This document shows, piece by piece, positions 33,290 through 44,024 of a stretch of 64,000 nt of DNA. Made by a program: the position numbers and the translations under genes. The stretch comes from Neoarius graeffei (Eukaryota > Chordata > Actinopteri > Siluriformes > Ariidae): NCBI RefSeq assembly GCF_027579695.1, contig NC_083577.1, positions 69,031,241 through 69,095,240 on the forward strand, read 5' to 3'. The stretch's first letter is position 1. Each line of letters opens with the position of its first letter. The notes under the pieces were generated by a model. It did not search any database. It saw nothing but the letters and a program-made list of their open reading frames with translations, and was not told where the DNA came from.

Positions 33290-35446
33290 CAGGGCTTTAC
33301 ATTAACTTTTTTGCTCACCGGCCACTGTGGCTAGTGGTTTTCCTGAGTCACTAGCCGTTCAGCCTTTTCACTAGCCACAATGTTGTTGTCAGGAAATCGC
33401 AGTTTTTTCTTCACCATGATGCGTTAAAGTTCGGAAGATCTAGATTTACTAATTATGAATGGCAGCGTATAATGTATCTCTACAGTAGCACTCAAGTATT
33501 CAAGTGTTAAGGTAGCTCCCTATATGGAAACATGCAACCAATTCAGACAAGAATATAAACAGAGTATTCTGTTTACTGAACTCAAATTCAAGCCCCTTAC
33601 AATATGAAATATCGTATAATATGAAAAATAACATTCAGTACAACTGAACTGATTCTAATATTAAAAGTCCAATTCAAAACATTTATCATTGAAAAACATT
33701 TGATGTTTTTATATGCAAGTATTATGTGTATTATTATGTATATTATGTATTAACTATTAATAGTGTGTGTGAACATGTGTAGAGAGAGACATTAAATGTC
33801 CTCATTGCATTCATTCATCATCAGATGAGTCTGATTGGTCCGTGAAAAATGGTCTTCATGACCTGAGGCTTCCAGCATGCCATAAGTTGATAGCTGGGGC
33901 GGATCAACTTCTTTCCAATCGCCTGAACGTTTCTAAACAGCAGCTCCATCCTCTCCAGCTCAGCCAACTTCATGACAGCCAGGGACTGAAAGCAATGCTG
34001 TCCTGTAGTGAACCAGCCATCTTCGCCTGTTTTGATGTTATAGTACTGATGTGTGCATTTGACTTTTCATGGTCCTTCATAGTTTCGAGTTTAAAATTAC
34101 TGGTGCCTGTCTTTGCCAGACTTTCTACAGCCTTCGCAGTACATGGTATTTTCGGTTTTGCTATGAACTAGCCAATCTCGCCCGAACTTCCATTTGTCAT
34201 TGAATTGCCTTATCTTCCTATTAGCGTCTTGTTCATCTCCATGGCCGTAGCCAACTCTGAGGCCCCCGCGGTCCTGACCTCGGTCATTTTTAAGAGCTGA
34301 AAATACATTTGTACGCTAAATATTCAACTGGATAAAAAAATAAAGAATAACATTAAAACGTCTCCGTAAAAAGTGCATTGTTAATTATGTTAAACGCTGA
34401 TTCTGTCTTCTGTGTCTGTTTCGTGCGCTCGGCTCTGAGACCAAGAACACAAACGCGAATGAGCGCACGACTCGGGGAGGAACGCAGTGCAGCAGACACG
34501 GGGTTTCCATGGTAACCATCAGCGCACTTTCATCAAGCTGTTCAATTTACATTTTCGAAGCAGTGCAGTTGCAGCCTGCCTTGTTTGTGATTTTAAAAAT
34601 AAATCATTCGATAAGCCAAAGCAATAGAGTGGAAAGTTTCAACTTTGCCTTGGATAACTTTGCCTAAAACATGGTGGTGTATACTGATTTTTTTTTTTTT
34701 TTTTCCCCCCAGAATTTTTTTTTTTTGTGCAGGTGTAATGGATGCCAGATTGTTAATGTATCTTAGTTACATAGGCTACATGGTGAGGGTATCTCTTGTC
34801 CTCATTGCTTGGGCCAGATCAAACCATTAAACAAGCTTAAATTATTCTTACTCTTGCCACATACATGATTTTTTTTTTTTTCCCCCAAAACTGACGATAT
34901 TCAGTTCAAACACCATTAAAAGTAATTTCAGGAATAGATCTCTTGTGTGGTGTGTAATTCACCCCTCTCGTTTAAATATGTCGAAAATTTTTCGGCACGC
35001 GCTTTGTGCATCGTAGACCTCGGTGATTTTAAAATGCTGCTCCAGCCCTGCTCATCTCTGCCCCTTTTTTCCTGAGCAGCAGGGTTTGAAACTCCAGCCA
35101 TATGCCGCCACATAGTGCGCTTGTCAGTCGTCAGCAACTTTGTTGTTTCGTTCGTTAATCGCAGGTTACCATATCATTGACTTTTCTGAGACGTTAACGA
35201 GTGTTCTAAACAATTCTAACATGTTGTCAATGTTTATGCAGGTGTTCATGGGAGTTGTAGGCGTGTAATATTACATTGTAATGCGTTTATTATATCAGAT
35301 GCCTTCAGAGAAAACTACAATTAAAGTATATTGTACCACAGAATAAACCACCCGCCAAAGTGGCTAGTGGGACTAAAAGTCATTACCTGCCAAAGCCGAA
35401 TTTGACCTGCATTTGGCGGGTGGGCGGGTGCTAATGTAAAGCCCTG
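33290..35446. mobile_element. hAT-type element inserted in the minisatellite
   Basis: Ends CAGGGCTTTACATTAAC and CTAATGTAAAGCCCTG with a perfect 8-bp target duplication GTCCGCGG (33282-33289, 35447-35454). The terminal 100 bp also pair (GGCTAGTGG/CCACTAGC-like motifs). No hAT transposase is recognisable. It contains a second hAT at 34240-35050. Confidence 0.9.
34240..35050 (-). mobile_element. second hAT-type element nested in the first
   Basis: Left end CATGGCCGTAGCCAAC; right end complement CAGGGCTGGAGCAGC. Flanked by TTCATCTC (34232-34239) and CTCATCTC (35051-35058), 7 of 8 matching. It is the inverted relative of 45272-47022 and carries the empty TTAA site (34290-34293) for the palindrome found there. 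Confidence 0.7.
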
Positions 35447-35645
35447 GTCCGCGGTTATCGGCGCCCTTTGTCTGTGGTTATCAAAACCGTTCCATAGTTA
35501 TCGGCGCCCTTTGTCTGCTGTTATCAGCACCCTTTGTCCACGGTTATTAAAACCGTTCCACAATTATCTGCGATCTTTGTCCGCAGTTATCAAAACCATT
35601 CCACAATCACCGACACCCGTTGTCTGCTGTTATCGACACCCAGAT
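35447..35645 (+). repeat. minisatellite, right part
   Basis: Continuation of the 23/20-bp array after the hAT, more diverged than the left part (TTATCGGCGCCCTTTGTCTG, CAAAACCGTTCCA). Confidence 0.92.
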
Positions 35646-36302
35646 GGTTATTTATTAAAAAAAAAAAAGTATTTATTTGGGTCATGATTTTCATTGAAAT
35701 GCTCCTGTGCACTGCACTTTTTTGTGCAAAAGTAAAGCTATATGCTTGACCGTTTTTATTAAGAATCCAATTTAATTAAATGCATTGAATATTTTTAAAT
35801 AAGAGTGACATTATACAATTCTGTTCATCTTTGTTTGATTCCATATCTATTTATTCACTGTATTACACCCTTAAGCTGGCTGGTGGGCAGATATACAGTA
35901 TATTGGGCTTGTGCCCTTGTTCAGTTTCTCCATATTGTGCAGTTCAAAAGATCATAACAATCCTGCTCTAACTGCACAAGAGTCTGTTGGCATGAAGGGC
36001 AGAAGGCATTAGTTTTTCACACTGCCCTCCTGCTCTGAGAATCACATCCTCACACTTGTTGTGCTACAGCATCCATCTTGGCACAGGGGCATGTGCTACA
36101 TCTCGCGTCCACCTCGTCCCTGAAACAGATCCTGAAGCTCTGCCATGATGCAATAAGTCCTTTCGCCATATGGCTGCTTAATCACAGATTTGTTGTGTTG
36201 TTGTGTTTGACTAGTGGACAGTGTTGTATCCTAATTTAAACACCGTCAGGTTATATATCACTTGAAAAATGTCTGGGTTTAAGGTCTGTAGATCTTTTTA
36301 AC
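35646..36302. other. abi2 intron 1, nothing recognised
   Basis: AT-rich sequence without a recognised element. Confidence 0.4.
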
Positions 36303-36815
36303 AATCATTCCATGAAATCGAGTCGTTCATGAGCTGGCTATCAGCCATGTATGACGAGATTGAGTGGAATAATTGTTTTATTCTATCCGCATTTGCTGGA
36401 TTTTGAGAAATGGAGCATTTTTATTTTTTGCAAATTCGATAAATAAAAACTTTTTATACAAAACATCCGACAGAATCATTTCCGCTTAGAATGTCAACAA
36501 ACTGGCGAAATAACGGTAGCAATTTGTGAAAAATGCTATAATAATAGTTCTTGAAAAATAAAAAGAGATGTTCTTACCATCAAATACTTTTATTCTGTAT
36601 TTTGTCGATCTTTTTTTGGGGGGGGGGTTGGTTTTAAGTAGAGCTTTTATTTCGTCCTTGGTTGGTTCAGCACCATGCGCCGCCATTTTGTTTTTGTCTA
36701 CTTACAGTATATGAACTGATATCCTAGTAGTAGAGTAGCCAATCAGAGGGCACAATTGCTCATATCCAGAGAATGTGGATAGAATAATAGCAGTTATTCC
36801 TAGTTTTGATTCTCA
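36303..36815 (-). mobile_element. THAP/SWIM-type transposon, short copy B
   Basis: Short relative of copy A (8308-11775). Terminal hairpin at 36308-36375 (ATTCCATGAAATCGAGTC…GATTGAGTGGAATAATTG). The right arm is TCATATCCAGAGAATGTGG. Interior reduced to one exon. It is uninterrupted at the site where copy A holds the element 10542-11680. Confidence 0.75.
36577..36686 (-). pseudogene. first exon of a transposon protein
   Basis: ATG at 36686 on the minus strand: MAAHGAEPTKDEIKALLKTN, then KKRSTKYRIKVFDG and a splice-donor-like GGTAAGAAC. The same exon start and donor appear degraded in copy A (MAEHFAEPTED … KVFDG|GTAAG). No later exon remains here. Confidence 0.55.
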
Positions 36816-37987
36816 TCTTTTGTATAACAGTTGAGTTCACAATAAGGAGTGCTGTATAAATAAAGATGATTTATATTAATGATTCTGAGCATTGTGGGCG
36901 GTAGCCATTTAAAATTCTTTGTGGCATTTCAGTCTTTAAGCCCTAGTGCAGTGATTTTTGGTCGTAGGTACAATAGCTGTACAATAGACTGTGATCTTCA
37001 GCGTGCACAACTTTACCACTGAGTATGCTTCGTGCTGCTCTGAATGTCTTTACAGGTTTGATGAAGAGTAGTGTTTGTGTTTGTTACTTGTTGTTGTGGT
37101 TAACTTTGAGTCAGTAACATAACTTGTTAGGCATCATACTGGATATAACCTTTGAGCTAGAAAGGGTTTGGACTGGCTCACACCGACCAGGAGGCGTAGG
37201 GAAGAATATCCACCAGGATAATTTTTTATACAAGAACTACATAATGTTATGTATTGTTTCTCAGTCGTTAGCAGTATTGTAGAGTGTTTACAATATCATA
37301 GAAGGCTGCAAATGAGCACTCGACTTTTTATTGTGGTCAGTGATTGTGTTTTGATAAATTTGTTCATTCACAAAATTTAAATTATAATAACATTGGTTAA
37401 AATAATGCAGTTTTACCCCTTCACCAGTTTCACTAGCTTTTTGTGTTGTATTGAAAGGCATTTTGCATCCCTTTTTATACTAACATATTTAATTATGTTA
37501 GCTTTGGGAGGATTCATTGTATGCTCATTTTGTTTTTGTCATTTCATTCCTTCCTGATGCTGTGATGTTTTTAAACCTTTGCCTTGTTCCTTTGATTTCT
37601 CAGCGATGAGGTAATACAAGCTGCACCATGTGGTGTCCCCTGAGATGATGGTGATGAAGCTTTATTTTGTACTTTGGAACGGTTCAGTCATCAAATCTTT
37701 AGTGGCTCATCACAGCCATGCCGTTGTTTTAGGGGCAAAGATATATCAACTAGATAATTTTTGTCAACTTTTGTTGGAAGTTTTTCCATATGGACCATAT
37801 CCAAAGCTGTTTAGGGATTTTAAAACATTAATATAAGACGAGTTAAGGTTAATCGTACCTTCATCGATAGCACTTTATTAAAAACGGACATATGCCAATT
37901 GGTTATGAGCGAATTGCTGCATAAATCTGTGTAGATTTGCTATTGTCATTGTAGCTTCATGTACTGTAAATAAATTTTTTTATTTTT
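36816..37987. other. abi2 intron 1, nothing recognised
   Basis: AT-rich, apparently single-copy sequence with short ORFs only (longest 68 codons at 37630). I searched it for the missing abi2 exon 2 and did not see it. Confidence 0.4.
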
Positions 37988-38290
37988 TTCGCGGTCCGGT
38001 TTCCATCAAATTCTGCGCTCTGATTGGCTGGCAAGCGGGTCCATATCCTACGGTACGGACCCTCTGGTGACTCGCTTGTTCACAACAACAAACATTGTAG
38101 CAATTTTTGTCAACATTTTATTTTTGCATTTCTCAGGAGAATAGCATTCATTTTACATCATGGATAGTGATAACAGTGTTCACAGCGAAAGCAAGTTTTA
38201 CTACCCTGCGGAAGAAGAAATAAAAGAAAACTTTTCAGGAGGAAGCTAAAAACCTGTAACTTGCTAACGCCGAGCAAAAACATGGCTAAA

Positions 38291-38660
38291 TCCTCATCTC
38301 ATCTCTCATCTCATTATCTCTAGCCGCTTTATCCTGATCTACAGGGTCGCAGGCAAGCTGGAGCCTATCCCAGCCGACTACAGGCGAGAGGCGGGGTACA
38401 CCCTGGACAAGTCGCCAGGTCATCACAGGGCTGACACGTAGACACAGACAACCATTCACACTCTCATTCACACCTACGGTCAATTTAGAGTCACCAGTTA
38501 GCCTAACCTGCATGCCTTTGGACTGTGGGGGGGAAACCGGAGCACCCGGAGGAAACCCACGCGGACACGGGGAGAACATGCAAACTCCACACAGAAAGGC
38601 CCTCGCTGGCCACGGGGCTCGAACCCAGGACCTTCTTGCTGTGAGGCGACAGCGCTAACC
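38291..38660 (-). mobile_element. tRNA-derived SINE, 5'-truncated, minus strand
   Basis: Tail CTCATCTCATCTCTCATCTC at the left. The head stops at the complement of GGTTAGCGCTGTCGCC, lacking the first 20 or so bases. Confidence 0.9.
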
Positions 38661-38814
38661 ATGGAAGTGCCATGGAAGTGCACTTGTATACCAAGGAGGA
38701 AGCCATTTGCATGACAGCCGTGAATGAGGATTCAAAATGGCGGCTGTCCTTGGCTCGGTTTTCCCTTTCGGGCGTTCTCGTTTTCTGTTAGAATTTGGTA
38801 AAGAAAAAATAAAT

Positions 38815-38957
38815 ATATTATTTACCAGCTTAAGGTCGGTCCGTATGGTGAAATACCGTGACCTCGGCCTTAAATACTGACCTCGGCCCAGAGGGCCTCG
38901 GTCAGTACTTTCAAGACCTCGGTCATGGTATTTCACCTCCCAGCTGGTAAATAACAT
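38815..38957. repeat. imperfect palindrome
   Basis: About 140 bp able to fold into one hairpin centred near 38888 (GGCCCAGAGGGCC). It is the right terminus of the element at 37988-38957. Confidence 0.75.
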
Positions 38958-39296
38958 GTACAGTATGTATATGAAGGCTGTATCATGTTGCGTAGTATAG
39001 GCTCTGTTCTGTAGAATTGCAGCAGAGTGACAAGAAAAGTGCAGTTTGTTAGGTCATAAGCAACATGACTGATGGCAGTTGTGCTTGGCTGGTTATTGGT
39101 CTTTTACACATTTGCATAAGACGATCAACATGCCCCTCCACACTAGGATATTGAGTCATAAATATTGGGCATGTTTAATATTTATGATTTTTAAATATTA
39201 AATTAAGAGGAAAAACACTAATCTCTGTAGGGCTTGAGCCTATTAACTATACACACATTTAAAACTGAGAATTTAATGCATGTTTCAGTCAAAGTC

Positions 39297-39621
39297 CCTC
39301 TCATGCCAGAATCTGGTCTTCCCAGGCAGTCTCCTGTTCCAGTGCTAACCAACTCCTTAAGGTGCATGGGTTGGCGCTGATCTCCATTTCGATAGCCTTC
39401 GGCCTCTTGCCTACAGCTGGGGTTACAGTGGGGGGGGGCTAGTCCTCTGGTAACTGCGAGAGTTTGACGTCCCTATTCATATCTGTATTGCAGCGTGCCT
39501 TGCCAAGCAGTAGTAGGTACCATTTTTATGATGGTCTTCGGTACGACCCGACCGTGAATAGAACTCTCAATCTCCCGGTCAAGAGGTGGACACGCTAATC
39601 ACTAGGCCAACTCACGGTGCA
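39297..39621 (-). mobile_element. tRNA-derived SINE, different family
   Basis: On the minus strand it starts at GAGTTGGCCTAGTGATTAGC (A box) and continues with a degenerate B box, then a body including AGTAGGTACCATTTTTATG-type sequence. It differs from the common SINE of this window. Confidence 0.55.
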
Positions 39622-39889
39622 TGTTTCAATAAGTGTTAGTAAAAAATCCATAATATTTTACATATAATATTTAAGTTAGCTTCTATGGGATGTGATTGAA
39701 ACTCTCATGCTCATTTCTCTGCTCTTTGCTGGGCTAATTTGTCATCAAGCTCACTCAGAAGCATCATGACCGATCATTTATCTTTAAATAACACACACGC
39801 ATGTTATTCTGTATGTGGTGTTAATAGAGTTTCAGCACAGAAGAAGGGGAAAAAAGAGCATTGATAATGTATTGATTAGATACACTATA

Positions 39890-40429
39890 CGAGGTGTGTC
39901 AGAAAAGTGACAGGACTTGGTGTGCTTCTTCGATGTGAGGGGTATCGTCCACGTAGAGTTCTTGTCACAGGGCCAGATGATCAACTAGCACGTCTGCAAA
40001 GAGATCCTGCGGCGTTCAGTGCGCAAGAAGAGGCGAGAGTTGTGACAGGATAACTCGCGACTGCTTCACCATGACAACGCCCTGAGCATCCGGCAGTTCC
40101 TTGCTGAGAAGAACATCGCCGTGCTGGAGCAACTTCCCTACTCACCCGACCTGGCTCCGTGTGGTGATTTTTTTTTTTTTTTTTCCTTCCTTTTCCCCAA
40201 GCTCAAGGGGGTCATCAAGGGGACCTGTTTCCCGGACGTGGAAGCCATCAAGAGGGCCGTGATGACGGAGCTGCGGAGAATCCCAGGAGAATCTTTCCAG
40301 GAGTGCATGGAGATGTGGCGGAGAAGGTTGGGAAAGTGCGTTAGACTCGAGGCGGGAAGGGGAAAACTTGTAGTTTGGATTTGACAATTTTTTGTGACCC
40401 CAGTCCTGTTTCTTTTCTGACACACCTTG
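39890..40429 (+). mobile_element. mariner element, internally deleted
   Basis: TIRs CGAGGTGTGTCAGAAAAGTG and TTTTCTGACACACCTTG, TA on both sides (39888-39889, 40430-40431). Only the 3' half of the transposase is present. Confidence 0.88.
40030..40383 (+). pseudogene. mariner transposase C-terminal half
   Basis: Reads HHDNALSIRQFLAEKNIAVL, then LPYSPDLAPCGDFF, interrupted by a poly-T run, then FPKLKGVIKGTCFPD. HHDNA holds the second catalytic D, and SPDLAPCxD the third D characteristic of mariner (DD34D). The N-terminal half and first D are missing. Confidence 0.85.
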
Positions 40430-40880
40430 TATGCCCACAGTATGTGGACGCCTGGTGTGGTTCTTCCCCCAAACTGTTCTCACAAAGTTAGAAGCACACA
40501 ATTGCATGGGATGTCTTTATATACTGTAGCATTACAATTTCCCTTCTCTGAAAATAACGAGCTTAAACCCGTTTCAGCATGGCAAAACCCCTTTTCAATA
40601 AAAAGGAAAAGGGTCACTGCTGAACACCTTTGGGATGAACTGGAACACTGACTATAGACCCTTTTCAGTCACGTGACCTTCGTAAACACGACCGCCATTT
40701 TGGACATGTAGTGGACTTTGGCTCGAATCGGTTTGAATGCGAGGAAGGCGACAAACAAAAGAAAAAGGAGTGAGATGCAGAAAACTGTATTTACTAGTTT
40801 ACTGTAATTATGATCTGGCAGCTATTTACACCAGATCCAGTATAAATAGCTGCCGGAGCCAACGTCCGAGCTTGCCGGAG

Positions 40881-41165
40881 CGCGCTCCGGCCGGCCGCGA
40901 GCTAGCGCGCTCCGGCCGGCCGCGAGCTAGCGCGCTCCGGCCGGCCGCGAGCTAGCGCGCTCCGGCCGGCCGCGAGCTAGCGCGCTCCGGCCGGCCGCGA
41001 GCTAGCGCGCTCCGGCCGGCCGCGAGCTAGCGCGCTCCGGCCGGCCGCGAGCTAGCGCGCTCCGGCCGGCCGCGAGCTAGCGCGCTCCGGCCGGCCGCGA
41101 GCTAGCGCGCTCCGGCCGGCCGCGAGCTAGCGCGCTCCGGCCGGCCGCGAGCTAGCGCGCTCCGG
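40881..41165. repeat. 25-bp GC-rich tandem array, about 11 copies
   Basis: Virtually identical 25-bp units with core CTCCGGCCGGCCGCGAG and AGCTAGCGCG. Each unit is itself largely palindromic. Flanked by inverted arms, so the whole can form one long hairpin. Confidence 0.98.
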
Positions 41166-41298
41166 AACCTCGGACGTTGGCTCCGGCAGCTATTTATACT
41201 GGATCTGGTGTAAATAGCTGCCAGATCATAATTACAGTAAACTTGAATGGAATGTTAACAGCAATGTAATGCCTTTTCTGGCTAATTTTATTCGTCTT

Positions 41299-41448
41299 AC
41301 CTCCAACAAAGTGGTCACTACACAAGCGTTGGTATGCCGCTATCCATCTTCTCCGTCGGTCAGCATCTACCGGGATCCGATAAAATGATAACCCTTGCCT
41401 TGTTTGTTGATGGTTACTACATCCAGGTGCACAACAATATAGTGGCAT
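41299..41448 (-). pseudogene. THAP-domain exon with internal deletion
   Basis: ATG at 41448 on the minus strand: MPLYCCAPGCSNHQQTR, then LSFYRIPVDADRRRRWIAA and LCSDHFVGG, followed by a donor GTAAGAC. The C2CH zinc ligands are recognisable, but about ten residues normally between the conserved W and the CSDH motif are missing. That should abolish the fold. Probably the first exon of the element's lost protein. Confidence 0.75.
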
Positions 41449-41795
41449 GATGGAAGTCTTGCTGAAAATAAACACTTTCTTTGCTGCCGTTCCTCAATGT
41501 TGGCTGTGGTAAACTACTGGTAGTACATGTCCAAAATGGCGGCCGCGTTTGTCGTGACGTCACGTGAAAAGGGTCCATACCTGAGGCCTCAGTCAGTGCC
41601 TGACCTCACTAACGCCCTTGCGGCTGAATGGACACACATCCCAACAGCCACGCTCCAAACTCCAGTGGAAAGCCTTCCCAGAAGAGTGGAGGTGGTTATA
41701 ATGGCAAAGAGGGCATTAAATCTAGACTGGCACGTTCAAAAGGCACATATGGATGTAATGGTTAGGTGTCTGCAAAGTTTTGGCTATATAGTGTA

Positions 41796-42783
41796 TCTCG
41801 TAATTGTACAAGTCTAAAATCACAGGAAGCAAATGAGGTCTAGTCAGTCGAGCAGTACGATTAGTTAACCTTGAACATATCTCGAATGAAAGTTTTATCT
41901 GCGGTTATTGTAGTGCAATCATTCTGACGTGTGCTGTTTGATATTCTGGAGTGTTTTGACTGCATATGACTGCAATTTCCCTTGCCTCCCCAGAGTTGAT
42001 CGTGCCACTTCCCATGACTTGTCTGTGTGAGTCATGGGATGCACTGTTGAGCTGTGTGTTGTGGAACGACGTCCTCCACCTCCAGCCTCATGCAGCTGGT
42101 TTTGGTTAGCCAGTGCTGAGCATAGGGCCACAGGTAATTAGAACCATGTTCGTCTGCTCGAAGCAGTGTGTGGTTTGGAGAATTCTGATTGGGCCTGAGA
42201 ACATCAGGGATTTCAGGAAGGAGTGGTGTTTCTAGCATGTTTGTTTGTATCACCACCATGGAGACAGTATGACCCATACATATTTTCTCAACACTGTATA
42301 GGTGAAGTATTCCTTTTTGGATCAATCCGTGATGGATAATTAAACTCTGTACAGGGCACCTTTTCATATATGAAAAAGACAAAGCAGGTGAGAGGAACTG
42401 TTGAAAGGTTCAAGATCTTTTTTTTTTTTCCAGTGAAGCCAACAATGTTTATCATACAAAAACGTAGCCTTCCTAATTATGGTTTGACTGATCCTCCTTG
42501 AAGAGGAGAAGTCTTCAGTAAGTTTAAACTTGTACCCTATTCACTATTTTGGGAAGTTTGACCTTTTCTAGTTGTCCTGGAAAATATCCAGTGTGCTCAT
42601 GTAATGGGTAATAGGCAGTAATGCGTGGGCACTACTTCACGTACAGGGGTTGACTAGAGCTGAAGGGAATGTATTGCCTTTGACCATATCAAGACAAAAT
42701 GTAACTTTAAATTATTCTGTGTGACAGCAGAGATTTTTCATTTAAACTTCTTTAGCCTTTTCTTCTTGCCAAACAGCATTTAA
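41796..42783. other. abi2 intron 1, nothing recognised
   Basis: No element or gene recognised, apart from a poly-T run at about 42419. Confidence 0.4.
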
Positions 42784-43639
42784 AAGGGAACTGAAGTCTT
42801 TTTTTGGATATTTTTTTTGGGCTTTTTTCACCTTTATTGGATAGGACAGTGTAGAGACAGGAAATGAGCAGGAGAGAGAGAGACGGGGAGGGATCGGGAA
42901 ATGACCTCAGGTCGGAATCGAACCCGGGTCCCCGGATTTATGGTATGGCGCCTTATCCACCTGAGCCATGACGCCCCCCAGAACTGAAGTCATTTTTAAA
43001 CTTGCTTTATTTCTTAATTAACATGTTATTCAATTATGTTTTCAGTTTCAGTAACCTTATGTCATGACTCATATCGGCAATTAAATATTATACTTATCGG
43101 CCTATTCGGTTTTTAGCCATGTTGAATGTAGTTCGTTTGGTCCACAGCAGGCGTCGCTTATCCACGCAATCTTCACCAGACTTGTGCGAGACTTCGAAAC
43201 GTGAAGTGTCAGCCAGGTGTCATTTTGAAAACTGTTTTCCAAACGAAATATTCAAAAACGAGTTTAAATGATTACTGCCTTTTTTTTTTTTTTTCCCCTC
43301 CAAATTTTCCTGACTGCTATCAAAACAAACAACTAACTAACTTCCGGCTTGATTACGTCAGCATTCGAAAGAGGGCACGCGCGTCTTTTGACAACGTTGG
43401 CAGATGTCGGTCACTTTGATTTCCGCTGTACGTTTTACTTCCATCCTGCGATGTCTCGCACAGGTCTCAACGAATCTCATTTACAGCCATTGTTTTGACA
43501 TATGGACTGATATATTACATAGCATATTTCAAATACTCATAACTTGTTATAGCAGTGACAAAATAGCTATCAAAATGCATTCCGATATTTAATAAAATGA
43601 GAAATATAATTTTGATAAACATTCGCCTTCAGTTCTCCT
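42784..43639. mobile_element. TTAA-target element, copy 1, with a SINE inside
   Basis: Ends AAGGGAACTGAAG and CTTCAGTTCTCCTT with TTAA at 42780-42783 and 43640-43643. A second, rearranged copy begins at 62217. Shared interior includes GCAGGCGTCGCTTATCC, ACTTGTGCGAGACTT and GCAGATGTCGGTCACTTTGA. Confidence 0.8.
42799..42980 (-). mobile_element. tRNA-derived SINE, third family
   Basis: On the minus strand: GGCTCAGGTGGATAAGGCG (A box) and GGGTTCGATTCCGACC (B box), ending TCCAATAAAGGTG and A-rich. Perfect 11-bp target duplication GAACTGAAGTC (42788-42798, 42981-42991). Confidence 0.93.
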
Positions 43640-43643
43640 TTAA

Positions 43644-44021
43644 GTTTTCGTTTCACTGTAGGAAACTAACTACATCCAACTGAAAATTATTGGTGAAGCA
43701 TCAGAAACAGTAACATTTCATTGTAGTTTATGCAAACATATACTGGTGTGCCAGGCTAATAGCCCCCAAGCTTAACTACGTCATCACTTGTTTACTGCAG
43801 TGCATTGTGGGGGATAGCCAGGGTCGGTAGTTGAGCGATATGACGGACGTCAGATTAATTTTACGTGAGAGCGAGGCGAGAGGAGCGATTTTTGCCATGC
43901 TCTGTTGTGTAAGACAATGAAATTGATGAGTTAAAGAGGTGGATAACATGTCGCGGGTTTACAGCAGGAATATCAGAATCCAAATCAAGCTTGGTGAGAA
44001 GGTAAGAGTCTAGACCGAGTC
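43644..44021. other. abi2 intron 1, nothing recognised
   Basis: No feature recognised. GTGCATTGTGGGGGATAGCC at 43800 resembles DNA-transposon subterminal sequence. Confidence 0.35.
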
Positions 44022-44024
44022 TAA

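Larger units (their letters stand above)
37988..38957 (+). mobile_element. DNA transposon remnant with terminal hairpin and a short ORF start
   Basis: 38160-38249 starts MDSDNSVHSESKFYYPAEEE and stops after 29 codons; such acidic starts occur in fish transposon proteins. At the right end, 38815-38957 folds on itself (TTTACCAGCTTAAGG… versus …CCAGCTGGTAAATAA; CTGACCTCGGCC versus GGCCTCGGTCAG). A SINE (38291-38660) lies inside. The family and the exact left end are uncertain. Confidence 0.5.
40655..41577. mobile_element. THAP-bearing element with long inverted arms around a GC-rich tandem array
   Basis: Ends TAGACCCTTTTCA and TGAAAAGGGTCCA with TA at 40653-40654 and 41578-41579. Subterminal CACGTGAC occurs on both sides, as in 10542-11680. 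Inner arms (40797-40880 and 41160-41243) are long inverted repeats around GGCAGCTATTTACACCAGAT and its complement. 923 bp. It is inserted within a Tc1 relic whose coding sequence resumes on the far side. Confidence 0.8.
39881..41795 (+). mobile_element. Tc1-type relic containing a mariner and a THAP element
   Basis: Left TIR start TACACTATA at 39881. The right end is TTTTGGCTATATAGTG at 41794. Coding remnants run 40430-40650 and 41580-41720: HLWDELEH before the THAP insertion, then PQSVPDLTNALAAEWTHIP and SLPRRVEVVIMAKR after it. The mariner 39890-40429 sits at a TA in the left TIR and the THAP element at 40655-41577. Confidence 0.75.

Noticed and set aside
36816-37840. Candidate location for abi2 exon 2
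   Set aside because: Checked for the conserved ETKAYTTQSLASVAYLIN-type coding sequence and did not find it. The 68-codon ORF at 37630 has no similarity to Abi.
40881-41165. Could the 25-bp array be a CRISPR-like repeat array?
   Set aside because: Units are contiguous with no unique spacers, and the context is a eukaryotic transposon. It is a minisatellite.
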